From contig CBDDTG010000069.1 in assembly GCA_965233665.1 (NCBI GenBank), positions 1 to 64,000 of the forward strand: a stretch of 64,000 nucleotides of DNA. Direction: 5' to 3'. A program made the position numbers and the translations under genes. This DNA comes from Bacterioplanes sp965233665. GTDB lineage: Bacteria; Pseudomonadota; Gammaproteobacteria; Pseudomonadales; Oceanobacteraceae. Below, one piece after another: positions 25,224 to 33,298 of this stretch (its first letter is position 1; each line of letters opens with the position of its first letter). The notes beneath the pieces were generated by a model. The model made no database searches. It saw only the letters and a program-made list of their open reading frames with translations, and was not told where the DNA came from.

Positions 25224-26051
25224 ATGACTGATGCGGTATTGCCACTTGCAACCTCTTCGCCCTTGGCGGCAACACGTACTTTGGACTGGGCCGTGCGTGC
25301 CTGGTTTGTGTTGGCAGCCTTGGGGCACGCGTTGTTTTTTATCTACATAGTGGCGGTGTTTTTTCCACCGGTGGCTCAGTCGGGTCTTGAAGGTTTAAAG
25401 GGCCTACATTTACCCGCCGGTTTTCGCTCGGGCGATAGCTTAGGCAACTTGGCGGCAGTTGCCCATGTATTGCTCGCCGCTGTTGTCATTGGCGGCGGCC
25501 CTGTGCAATTGATTCCGGCGATACGAAACAAGGCACCTAAGTTTCATCGCTGGTTAGGCCGCAGTTATTTGGTGGCGGCGGTGGTGAGTGCCGTAGGCGG
25601 ACTGTATATGACTTGGACGCGTCATAGTATTGGCAACCTGTGGTCGCAAATTACCATTTCGATCGATGGCATCTTGATCTTGGCCTTTGCCGCTCTGGCA
25701 CTGCGCAGTGCGATGTTGGGGCAGCTTGCGGCCCATCGTCGCTGGGCGTTGCGCTTGTTTATGGCAGCCAGTGCCGTGTGGTTTTTTCGCATCGCCTTGA
25801 TGGGCTGGCTGGTATTAACCGGTGGAATGGGCATCGACTTTCAGAGTTTTACCGGCCCATTTCTGGCTGTGTTGGGCTTAGCGCAATATCTGCTGCCGTT
25901 GGCCATGTTGCAATGGTACTTTTATTGTCAGCAAGCAAGGGTCACACGCGCTCAGCGATGGGCTTTTATTGGTACCTTATTGCCGCTAACAGGATTTATG
26001 CTGCTGGGTATTGCGGTGGCGACACTAAAAATGTGGTGGCCTAGGATATAG
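25224..26051 (+). CDS. DUF2306-like multi-helix membrane protein
   Basis: The 275-residue protein has about seven hydrophobic segments, starting with WFVLAALGHALFFIYIVAVF. The motif FHRWLGRSYLVAAVVSAVGG and HRRWALRLFMAASAVWFFR match the predicted membrane proteins grouped as DUF2306, which conserve histidines that could bind haem. The ATG at 25224, preceded by GGAG, was preferred over a longer frame that overlaps the kinase gene. It is divergently transcribed from the kinase operon across a 190-base spacer, so it may be a target of that system. Confidence 0.75.
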   Translation: MTDAVLPLATSSPLAATRTLDWAVRAWFVLAALGHALFFIYIVAVFFPPVAQSGLEGLKGLHLPAGFRSGDSLGNLAAVAHVLLAAVVIGGGPVQLIPAIRNKAPKFHRWLGRSYLVAAVVSAVGGLYMTWTRHSIGNLWSQITISIDGILILAFAALALRSAMLGQLAAHRRWALRLFMAASAVWFFRIALMGWLVLTGGMGIDFQSFTGPFLAVLGLAQYLLPLAMLQWYFYCQQARVTRAQRWAFIGTLLPLTGFMLLGIAVATLKMWWPRI

Positions 26052-26166
26052 AATTACTTGCTTATTGCGATATGCTTAAAATTGAATTCTGAACGAGTTA
26101 ACATTCGAGGTCTTGTTATTCCACTGAATAGGAGTAACAAGACCGATATTTGATTGCTGCATAACT

Positions 26167-26442
26167 TCAATCACCACCGCTATCACCACCAAAACCGCTG
26201 CGATCACTAGTGCCTTTGTTAGTGTCGCTTGGCTGTTCAATGAAAGAACCTGTACTGCTTCCAAATCGATTACTACCGCTTGCACTACCTAGGGAAAATG
26301 ATAAAACTATATTCAGTATTAAACCAACAGAAAAAAGAGCAACTAATACCAGACAAACAGTATTCTGGAGTATGGAGGAGGATGAAATATCGGTGTAGTA
26401 CCAAGAAGCGACTAACCCAAGAATAGTTAATACCCAGCGCAT
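26167..26442 (-). CDS. Small membrane protein with glycine/serine-rich tail
   Basis: A 91-residue protein with two predicted helices (MRWVLTILGLVASWYY and CLVLVALFSVGLILNIVLSF) and a hydrophilic tail rich in glycine and serine ending GFGGDSGGD. I do not recognise it. An alternative frame over the same DNA is also open but lacks this organisation. The local base composition is AT-rich. Confidence 0.5.
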   Translation of the reverse strand: MRWVLTILGLVASWYYTDISSSSILQNTVCLVLVALFSVGLILNIVLSFSLGSASGSNRFGSSTGSFIEQPSDTNKGTSDRSGFGGDSGGD

Positions 26443-26923
26443 AAATTGTTAAACCTTTGTTTATGCATTATTTGTTCAGAACAATAAATTCCGATGAGAA
26501 TACCATCGTACAAGATAGTGGCACTACCTAGAATGACAATAATATAGCCATTTTAGATTACTATTCATCTCATTCTTAGCAAGATCGGGGGACGAAGGGG
26601 CTATTGGTGGTACAAAATAGACCGATAGTAGTCAGGGGTATGGCTTGTATTGTGTGGCTAGTGATGATCAGAATACTCCGCAGAGCATAGCAAAAGCAAC
26701 CAACCTCCACCTGCCAATCTGACTATGCTCTGAAGCTAGCAGCAAATCTTCTTGTGTTTGCTCAAGTTAGCGCTACTATTCCAAGCGAAAATTGTCCTAC
26801 GTGTTAGCGACCTGGCTCGCCACCATCTCTGCTTAACCGATAGCCCTATATGCTCTGTCCTGACGGCTAGATACGCCATTGCGGATCTAACCTCTACAGC
26901 CTGTTGCCTTTGTTGGTGATGTT
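26443..26923. other. Intergenic region with a 10-bp inverted repeat
   Basis: About 480 bases without a supported gene. The only structure noted is CAGAGCATAG (26681-26690) inverted as CTATGCTCTG (26723-26732), with 32 bases between, including an ACCTCC sequence in the loop. The right end presumably holds the paeA promoter. Confidence 0.4.
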
Positions 26924-28231
26924 ATGACTCCGTCTGAAACCCTGTTAATGATGATGGCCCTGGTGGTCGGTAGCTCCTTTTTTTCGATATCTGAAATTGC
27001 CTTGGCGGCGGCGCGCAAGCCACGCTTACAGCAGCTCAGTAGCAAGGGCGACACACGTGCCACCCATGTTCTGCAGTTACAGGAGTCGCCTGGAAACTTC
27101 TTTACTGTGGTGCAAATCGGGCTGAATGCCGTGGCTATATTGGGCGGCATTATTGGCGAGTCGTTCTTCTCGCCTTATTTGGTGGTGCCTTTGTCATTAG
27201 TCCTGCCCGAGCCTTGGCTCGGCATGACGGCGTTTGCAGCGTCGGTGTTTTTGGTCACGGCTCTATTTATCTTGTTTGCCGATTTGATCCCTAAGCGCAT
27301 TGCCATGATTGCACCAGAGCACATAGCACTCACGGTAGCCAAGCCTATGCTGGTTTTGATTACCGTGTTTAAACCACTGGTGTGGTTTTTTAATGGCCTG
27401 GCCGACCTATTCTTTCGTTTATTGCGCCTGCCAACCATGCGTGATAACGATGTGACATCGGGCGATATCATGGCAATGATGGATGCCGGAGCACAAGCGG
27501 GTGTGTTACAAGAGCATGAACGTCACTTGCTGGAAAACGTGTTTGAGATGGAATCGCGCACGGTCACATCGGCAATGACAGCCCGTGAGAACCTAGTGTT
27601 TTTCCTGCATGATGAGCCTTTAGAAAGTATTCAACAAAAGCTAATTGAGCATCCGCATTCACGTTTTTTGGTATGCAGAGAGGTGCTCGATAAGGTCATT
27701 GGCGGCGTGGATAGTCGCGACTTGCTGTTGCAGTTGCTCAAGGATCAGTCGCTGAATATTAATGCGCGCGGACTGGTGCGACCACTTACCATGATTCCGG
27801 ATACCCTTAATCTTTATGAGGTACTGGAACAGTTTAAATCTACCGGTTCTGACTTCGCTGTAGTAATGAACGAATATGCCCTAGTGGTCGGAGTAGTCAC
27901 CCTTAAAGATGTGATGAGTATCGTCATGGGTGAGTTGGTGGTTGGCGAAGAAGAGCAGATCGTCAAACGTGATCAGAACTCTTGGTTAATCGATGGTTTA
28001 ACCCCTTTACAGGATGTGATGCGGGTGCTGGAGATAGAGTCATTCCCTGAAACTGAAAATTACGAGACGATTTCCGGTTTTATGATGTATATGCTGCGTA
28101 AGATCCCTAAGCGTACTGACTTTGTAAGCTATGCGGGCTTTAAGTTCGAAGTGGTGGATATAGAAGACTACAAAATTAATCAGCTACTGGTATCGCGGTT
28201 GCCAGCTGACGATCCTACTTGTACTGATTAA
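26924..28231 (+). CDS. paeA: PaeA/YtfL-type CNNM-CBS membrane transporter
   Basis: The 435-residue protein has an N-terminal CNNM (DUF21) membrane domain (ALVVGSSFFSISEIALAAAR, FFTVVQIGLNAVAILGGIIG, ALFILFADLIPKRIAMIAPE), two CBS domains around residues 205-335 (VTSAMTARENLVFFL, NEYALVVGVVTLKDVMSIVM) and a C-terminal CorC/HlyC domain (NSWLIDGLTPLQDVMRVLEI). It matches E. coli YtfL (PaeA) almost end to end as I recall that sequence; PaeA has been linked to cadaverine and putrescine export. The protein is complete, and no operon partner is evident. Confidence 0.9.
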   Translation: MTPSETLLMMMALVVGSSFFSISEIALAAARKPRLQQLSSKGDTRATHVLQLQESPGNFFTVVQIGLNAVAILGGIIGESFFSPYLVVPLSLVLPEPWLGMTAFAASVFLVTALFILFADLIPKRIAMIAPEHIALTVAKPMLVLITVFKPLVWFFNGLADLFFRLLRLPTMRDNDVTSGDIMAMMDAGAQAGVLQEHERHLLENVFEMESRTVTSAMTARENLVFFLHDEPLESIQQKLIEHPHSRFLVCREVLDKVIGGVDSRDLLLQLLKDQSLNINARGLVRPLTMIPDTLNLYEVLEQFKSTGSDFAVVMNEYALVVGVVTLKDVMSIVMGELVVGEEEQIVKRDQNSWLIDGLTPLQDVMRVLEIESFPETENYETISGFMMYMLRKIPKRTDFVSYAGFKFEVVDIEDYKINQLLVSRLPADDPTCTD

Positions 28232-28253
28232 GAGTGCTGCGATCCTAGGCTTA

Positions 28254-28868
28254 TTAACCATCTAATAAGCCTTCAATTCTTTGCATTACTTGCAGGCATT
28301 GATTTGAGAATCGCCTATCCAGCTTGTGAAAATCTATACTGGACAGCACCTCGTTAAAGGCCATGATATCGCCAGGGTAGGGGCGGAAATCTCCAAATAC
28401 CTTGGCATAAAGTGGCCTGATTTTAAGCCGGCTATCGGTGTTACGCAGATAGTGTTTGGCATTCATGATCCATAGCTTGGCTATGTGCTCATTGTCGTCT
28501 TGATCTACTTCGTCGCGCAACACTGGGGCATAGTGATCGTCCTGCAAACACGCTATGTCTACCCACCAAAATATCGATGCATCCGCCAAAAAATGACTGA
28601 TTAAGTACTTATCAGGCAACAAGGCTAAAGACCAGCCGTTTAACAAAACGTCGAACTCTTGTTGCAGGATCTGAGAAGCTAGTTTGACGTTCTCTCTTGG
28701 GCTGCGATTGCTGTTTGTTACCAAAATATCGATATCGGATAGTTCATCATAGTCACTACTTGCCACACTGCCATACAGTGCAACCGATTCAAACTTTCGC
28801 GACTCTAGCAATCCATTAAGAACTAGCTCGGCTAATTGAGCCTGGCATGTTGGCATATTAATCACCAT
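28254..28868 (-). CDS. Nucleotidyltransferase-fold protein
   Basis: The 204-residue protein has the polymerase-beta-type nucleotidyltransferase signature: SVALYGSVASSDYDELSDIDILV, that is GS followed by the DxD metal-binding pair. A second region rich in aromatic residues follows. The fold includes toxin-antitoxin MNT proteins, antibiotic nucleotidyltransferases and unknown families; no HEPN partner is adjacent, so the MNT/HEPN reading is not supported. It overlaps the next upstream gene by 11 bases. Confidence 0.7.
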   Translation of the reverse strand: MVINMPTCQAQLAELVLNGLLESRKFESVALYGSVASSDYDELSDIDILVTNSNRSPRENVKLASQILQQEFDVLLNGWSLALLPDKYLISHFLADASIFWWVDIACLQDDHYAPVLRDEVDQDDNEHIAKLWIMNAKHYLRNTDSRLKIRPLYAKVFGDFRPYPGDIMAFNEVLSSIDFHKLDRRFSNQCLQVMQRIEGLLDG

Positions 28869-29334
28869 TGTTGGGTATATTCAGCTTATACTTTCGCTGA
28901 TATCTCATTCTTCTTACATGATGGTTTACGCCGGAATGGTATTCCTGTATCAGCTTCGTCAGCTTGTCCAATCCAGGGTGTCCAGAAAAAAATCCCTCGC
29001 CAGGTTGAGGATAGAAAAGTACGTGACCATCTAAGATGTCACTATCTAAAAATACTATTTTGTAGGTGCTTTTGCGCTTCGTATCCATTGTGACGTGAGA
29101 TATCTTATAGATGGGCACTTCAATAAAGCCATTTTTATTCTCGATATTTATGGAGTCATCGAGTAGATAGATTTGTTTGATTTTGCCTCTTTCTGATATG
29201 AATTTAAATGCCACCAATAACGGTAGGAAAGAAAAGGCCCAGTAATGAAGTGCAATAGCCGTTAGTACTACTATGAAAATTAGAAAAAATAGAAGATCTA
29301 AGTGCTTTCGTTTTTTATCTGTTATTAACTCCAT
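28858..29334 (-). CDS. Membrane protein with PH-like region, unknown function
   Basis: A 158-residue protein with two closely spaced hydrophobic stretches (DLLFFLIFIVVLTAIALHYW and FSFLPLLVAFKFI), then a soluble part with alternating strands (IKQIYLLDDSINIENKNGFI, YKIVFLDSDILDGHVLFYP) that may be a bacterial PH-like domain. It is AT-rich and overlaps the nucleotidyltransferase gene by 11 bases, so both are probably co-transcribed. I do not recognise the family. Confidence 0.6.
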   Translation of the reverse strand: MELITDKKRKHLDLLFFLIFIVVLTAIALHYWAFSFLPLLVAFKFISERGKIKQIYLLDDSINIENKNGFIEVPIYKISHVTMDTKRKSTYKIVFLDSDILDGHVLFYPQPGEGFFSGHPGLDKLTKLIQEYHSGVNHHVRRMRYQRKYKLNIPNNGD

Positions 29335-29437
29335 GGGCTTTCGTCGCTATACCATACTCATGTGTTGCTTAAACGGCGTCAAAGTTGCGGTTAGCATCGT
29401 ATCCCACTGCTTAGTCCCTTGTCTTCCTGTAACTGTT

Positions 29438-30034
29438 TTAGACCAACATAAATAGCGAAAACACGAGTAACCACGTAATCTGACTGCCGTAGCTCAAGCG
29501 CTGGTGAAGGCCAGGGTTGCTGCCCTGCTTAAACGCCAGTGCCAGGCGATAAGAAAAGAAGATACAAAGGCCAATGCTTAAGCCAGACAGTACTCTTAGT
29601 GCCGGTGCATAGCTGCTTTCGAACATGGCAATGGCCGGGGCAATAATAAGGCTGATCAGCATGACCAAGCCGCTGTACGAATGAATATTGCAGGCGGTGG
29701 TCGGCTGCTCGGTGTAGGGGTCTTTATCCATTGGGAACCAGCCGCACACCCAGGTGCCCAATCCATGCAATGCTACCATTATGCCAATCCATAGGGTGCT
29801 GTCTGGGGCTTCTGGCAGTTGTATGAGATACCAACCGTAGAGGCAGAACAACAGCCCTAGCGGATAGTTATTAATGGCCGGAGACAAGCGTTGAGTTGGG
29901 CTGCCACTGGCCCCCAGCTCACTGCAAAACTGCCTGCTGTGGCTATAACCTGGGTAGAAGCGTGCAGCTAGGCAAATACCAGCGACAAGCCATACTGAAG
30001 CGATTAATCCAGCATATTGGGCGATAGCAACCAT
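29438..30034 (-). CDS. DUF998 family membrane protein
   Basis: The 198-residue protein has about six hydrophobic segments. The segment HSRQFCSELGASGSPTQRL after the first helix is the conserved loop of the DUF998 family, and WIGIMVALHGLGTWVCGWFP with MDKDPY fits it too. The function of the family is not established. Confidence 0.75.
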   Translation of the reverse strand: MVAIAQYAGLIASVWLVAGICLAARFYPGYSHSRQFCSELGASGSPTQRLSPAINNYPLGLLFCLYGWYLIQLPEAPDSTLWIGIMVALHGLGTWVCGWFPMDKDPYTEQPTTACNIHSYSGLVMLISLIIAPAIAMFESSYAPALRVLSGLSIGLCIFFSYRLALAFKQGSNPGLHQRLSYGSQITWLLVFSLFMLV

Positions 30035-30211
30035 CTTGGCCTTCCTCTTGCAGTGGGCGTATAAGATGGTTGCTGATAGTACTGTAATTTTTAGCTCAGG
30101 GATACGGCGCGCGAGTTGGTGCCATATCCATTCGGTAGGGCGTTGAAGTTAAAACCTCCGCCGTAAACCAGTTTTTAGATGTCCAACGCTTTCAATGATA
30201 AAACGTATGAT

Positions 30212-30958
30212 CTATTCTACATTGCTTAATAAATCTAGGTAATGATCAACCAAGCTGGGTGGGTTCACCGCTTCGTCATGACCTGCAATTATTGTATCTA
30301 CATTAAGGTTGAGACTTTTTAATTTCCTTAGGGTATTGGGGTACTCTGATATATTTGCATCTGAAAGATTTCCTATTTTCCGTTTAAGTATACAGCTTGC
30401 ATATAGAACTCTTTCGTTTGGCATGTAAACCATGATTCCATCCGGAGAATGTGATTCTCCAAGATATAATGTCTCAATATTTCCATTCAAAAGATCGTCC
30501 TTCTCTTGAAGGATTTTGTTAGGTAATACTAATGGAACATCGGGATAACCATCCAAAACTTTTTTCATCTTTTCTACCATAGGTACAAAAGACTTTTCCA
30601 TAAGGTCATATGTTTTCTGTGTGGAATAGATATCAACACCCTGTTGGCGCCAATATGCGTTCCCGCCAGCTCTGTCTGGGTGATAGTTGGTATTAACGAC
30701 AGCTGTAACTGGTTTGTCAAACCTAGATTTAATTTTATTATGGAGCAATTCTGCTGTTTTGGGGCTCCATGTGGCTCCGAGTAGTATTATCTCTTCTTCC
30801 CCTAGGTAGACAACCGAGTTCTCTAGGTAATAATAGTTATTTTCAACAACAAAAACTCGTTCACTACTTTCTACCGGATTGATCAACATCTTTTCTCCGG
30901 ACAAAGCGATTGGTGCAAATAGAATTAAGGCAGTCGCCATTATTGATCTGAATAACAT
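30212..30958 (-). CDS. Subclass B2 metallo-beta-lactamase (CphA-like carbapenemase)
   Basis: This 248-residue protein has an N-terminal signal peptide and the subclass B2 pattern throughout. The zinc-site motif is NYHPD with Asn91, His93 and Asp95 in VNTNYHPDRAGGNAYW (B2 enzymes have Asn in place of the first His of B1). His170 lies in GESHSPDG, Cys189 and Lys192 in YASCILKRKIGNL, and His227 in AGHDEAV. N-terminal VVENNYYYLENSVVYLG also follows CphA. All six ligand positions of the family are therefore intact. B2 enzymes are periplasmic, single-zinc and mostly specific for carbapenems. It lies 15 bases after an acetyltransferase gene and has a GGAGG site. Specificity is inferred, not shown. 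Confidence 0.9.
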   Translation of the reverse strand: MLFRSIMATALILFAPIALSGEKMLINPVESSERVFVVENNYYYLENSVVYLGEEEIILLGATWSPKTAELLHNKIKSRFDKPVTAVVNTNYHPDRAGGNAYWRQQGVDIYSTQKTYDLMEKSFVPMVEKMKKVLDGYPDVPLVLPNKILQEKDDLLNGNIETLYLGESHSPDGIMVYMPNERVLYASCILKRKIGNLSDANISEYPNTLRKLKSLNLNVDTIIAGHDEAVNPPSLVDHYLDLLSNVE

Positions 30959-30973
30959 TCCTATTCCTCCAAG

Positions 30974-31417
30974 TTACTGGCTTACGTTGTAGATCATTTC
31001 GATCAGTTGATGGTTGCCTACAACTTCGACATGCTCGCAGGATTCAAAGCCTAATCGAGAATAAAAGTTACGCAGGTGTTCATGGGCATTAATTTTAATA
31101 GATTTTACCCCTTCTTGCTGAGCTCTTTGAATTAGGTCCTTCACTACACTATTTGCTATGCCGTATCCTCGGTGCGACTTAATAACAGCTACTCTAGCAA
31201 TTACTGCTGTCGCATCCTCTTTTATAGTAAGGCGTGCAGTTGCTATAGGTAAATCTCCATTGTCTACTACAATGTGGATAGACGTGCCGTCTAGGCCATC
31301 AACATCTAGCTCAGGTGGTATTTCTTGTTCAACGGAAAAGACCTTGTATCGTATATTCTGTGACTCTTTGATTATTTCTGTAGTACTACCAATTTTTTTG
31401 TTTAAATTATTATTCAT
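30974..31417 (-). CDS. GNAT family N-acetyltransferase (ElaA-like)
   Basis: The 147-residue protein has the acetyl-CoA binding motif VIARVAVIKSHRGYGIANSVV (RGYGIA being the R-x-x-G-x-A element) and a C-terminal INAHEHLRNFYSRLGFESC. The N-terminal IRYKVFSVEQEIPPELDVDG resembles the ElaA-like GNAT proteins. The substrate is unknown. It precedes the metallo-beta-lactamase gene by 15 bases and probably shares its transcript. A promoter is expected in the divergent gap to the right. Confidence 0.8.
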   Translation of the reverse strand: MNNNLNKKIGSTTEIIKESQNIRYKVFSVEQEIPPELDVDGLDGTSIHIVVDNGDLPIATARLTIKEDATAVIARVAVIKSHRGYGIANSVVKDLIQRAQQEGVKSIKINAHEHLRNFYSRLGFESCEHVEVVGNHQLIEMIYNVSQ

Positions 31418-31720
31418 ATATAATCTATTTTTCTAATGTTTTTTTGATTGGCCCAGTATACTAACCCCGATAATTCTTGGCGTGTTTTTTGCCTTTTTTG
31501 TGGCGCCTTTCTCAGTATTCATTTGATTTTTAGAGTTTAGGGCTAAAGTCCAATTGATGTATTTGTGTTGGCGATGAAGTCTACGGGATGCAGAGAGCTG
31601 TGCAGAACTATTTAGAGGTTCATTAAGTGTTTTTCAGGTGTGCTCTAATTCCAGCCGGGGTTGGTAGCAACTATAGTCAGTAGCAAACGATGTAGTTATA
31701 TTTGCTTATAGAGTAAAACT
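31418..31720. promoter_or_regulatory. Divergent intergenic region
   Basis: About 300 AT-rich bases between the acetyltransferase/metallo-beta-lactamase transcript and the plus-strand binding-protein gene. It should hold both promoters. I see no convincing operator, repeat or small gene in it. Confidence 0.4.
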
Positions 31721-32491
31721 ATGAAGCTTCCACTGGTCATTACATTTCTACTTGTAAGTGAACTTTCTATTGCGCTATCCAAAGAGGAATGCACGTTAGT
31801 CACCATGACAGGTAACCCAAACTATGCTCCTGTCACATGGTCGCCTGCTGCTGGTACCTTGGTAGGCAGTTATATAGCGTTCACCCAAGCTGTATTAGAT
31901 GAGTTGGGGGTCGAGTCAGTGGCCGTTGAGCAAGGAAATTGGCGTCGAGCTCAGGAAGAGGTCAAACGCGGGAAGATCGATATGTTAATTGGGCCTTGGT
32001 TCAATAAGGAAAGACAGCAGTGGCTGCTTTATGTTCAGCCTGAGATATCACTAGATCCCGCTGCAATATTTATGAATACAGATAATCAGTTTGACTTCTC
32101 TAGTATGGAGGATTTGAAAGGACGGATTGGCGTTGTTCAAAGAGGAAATAGTTTCGGTGAGGAATTTGATGACTATGCGGATAAAGAACTAAATATTGAT
32201 GCCGTGTCATCTAGGGAACAAACACTTTCTTTGGTGGTATTGGGACGAGCTGACTATGCCATAGGTGGTTATTACTCGGGAATGTTGCTGGTGAATTCTA
32301 TGGGATACTCCAGAAAGATCATTGCTGCAGATAAGTACCTGACTGAAGATAAAATGTATATTGCATTTTCCCGAAAGTCGCCTTGTAGGGTGTTTGCCAA
32401 AGACATGTCAGAGATTATCATTAGAATGAAAAGAGATCGTATTTTGGAAGGATTAACTAAAGACTATATAAAGAAGTATAACGAGCAGTGA
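31721..32491 (+). CDS. Periplasmic solute-binding protein, family 3
   Basis: The 256-residue protein has a signal peptide and the SBP family 3 pattern: NPNYAPVTWSPAAGTLVGSY, QGNWRRAQEEVKRGKIDMLI, the LKGRIGVVQRGNSF domain crossover and LVVLGRADYAIGG. Such proteins bind amino acids or related small solutes, either for an ABC transporter or as orphan sensors; no permease or ATPase gene is adjacent, so it is an orphan here. The composition is AT-rich like its neighbours. Confidence 0.75.
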   Translation: MKLPLVITFLLVSELSIALSKEECTLVTMTGNPNYAPVTWSPAAGTLVGSYIAFTQAVLDELGVESVAVEQGNWRRAQEEVKRGKIDMLIGPWFNKERQQWLLYVQPEISLDPAAIFMNTDNQFDFSSMEDLKGRIGVVQRGNSFGEEFDDYADKELNIDAVSSREQTLSLVVLGRADYAIGGYYSGMLLVNSMGYSRKIIAADKYLTEDKMYIAFSRKSPCRVFAKDMSEIIIRMKRDRILEGLTKDYIKKYNEQ

Positions 32492-32569
32492 ATTTTGAGT
32501 TTACTCATTGCTATTCGCCTTCTTATAAAAAAATACTTTGGTATTTTTCATTTTAGTAATAGCTTGCAC

Positions 32570-33199
32570 TCATGCCTGTTTTCTAAAAATATGAGCAAAA
32601 GCAGGTTTCTTAAGTTTCTCACCGATCATGCGATCTCGTACCTTGTCAACATCGATCAGTGTATCGTCTTTCTTAGTGCAGTAGTCGATGATATCCTTGG
32701 ATTGAATAATAAAATCATCTCCGTCTCGGAGAATTATGGCAATCGTTTCATAATCTGAATCGGCGATGGCCAAGCTTGTATCTCCATGGCTGTTGTTTGC
32801 TACTAGTAATCCACCCTGCTTTAGTAACTGCTTGCAGTGTTGACTGATGAATCCTGAGTAAAATGAAAACATCATATCAAACTGACCCTCCTTCGGTTCA
32901 TTGAAGGTAGAGAAGTCGTCCATGTACCAATGTATTTTCGCGGGTTCATCGTAAGTTTTATGGTTGTTAATGTAGGCATGGGTGTTGCTGTCGCTAAAGA
33001 ACTTTGGCAAACGTTTATCTTTATCGATGTAGGTCATCTCAGGTATAAATAAAGATGGAGTGATATGAACGAAGCTGCCAGGATAGATGGCCTTTTTGAT
33101 ACGGTATTTGTCCGCTAATTTTCTAAACAGAATGCGTCGTTCATCCTGCTTTTGAACGAAGAACTTATCGTATAGCTCTGGTATCATTTCGAGACTCAT
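32570..33199 (-). CDS. Hypothetical protein, possible Rossmann-type methyltransferase
   Basis: A 209-residue soluble protein. The segment FDMMFSFYSGFISQHCKQLL followed by KQGGLLVANNSHGD looks like the late strands of a SAM-dependent methyltransferase, and the upstream text has a strand-turn pattern (AIYPGSFVHITPSLFIPEMT), but a clear glycine-rich SAM motif is lacking. I cannot assign a function. Confidence 0.55.
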   Translation of the reverse strand: MSLEMIPELYDKFFVQKQDERRILFRKLADKYRIKKAIYPGSFVHITPSLFIPEMTYIDKDKRLPKFFSDSNTHAYINNHKTYDEPAKIHWYMDDFSTFNEPKEGQFDMMFSFYSGFISQHCKQLLKQGGLLVANNSHGDTSLAIADSDYETIAIILRDGDDFIIQSKDIIDYCTKKDDTLIDVDKVRDRMIGEKLKKPAFAHIFRKQA

Positions 33200-33298
33200 T
33201 TGAGCGTTCGTTTGTGTTTAATATCTGGCGGAAAATCCATACATGATGGACTGTCGAGTTGAGGTAGGCTCACTATGAGCCTACTTCTTTGTGCTGAT

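Noticed and set aside
26076..26285. 69-codon minus-strand frame
   Set aside because: It overlaps the 91-residue membrane protein in another frame and shows no start signal or protein-like organisation beyond a chance hydrophobic run.
28254..29334. MNT/HEPN toxin-antitoxin pair
   Set aside because: The nucleotidyltransferase has the right motif, but its neighbour is a membrane PH-like protein and lacks the HEPN RxxxxH motif.
32495..32758. 87-codon plus-strand frame after the binding-protein gene
   Set aside because: Most of it is the antisense of the minus-strand gene ending at 32570, with atypical composition.
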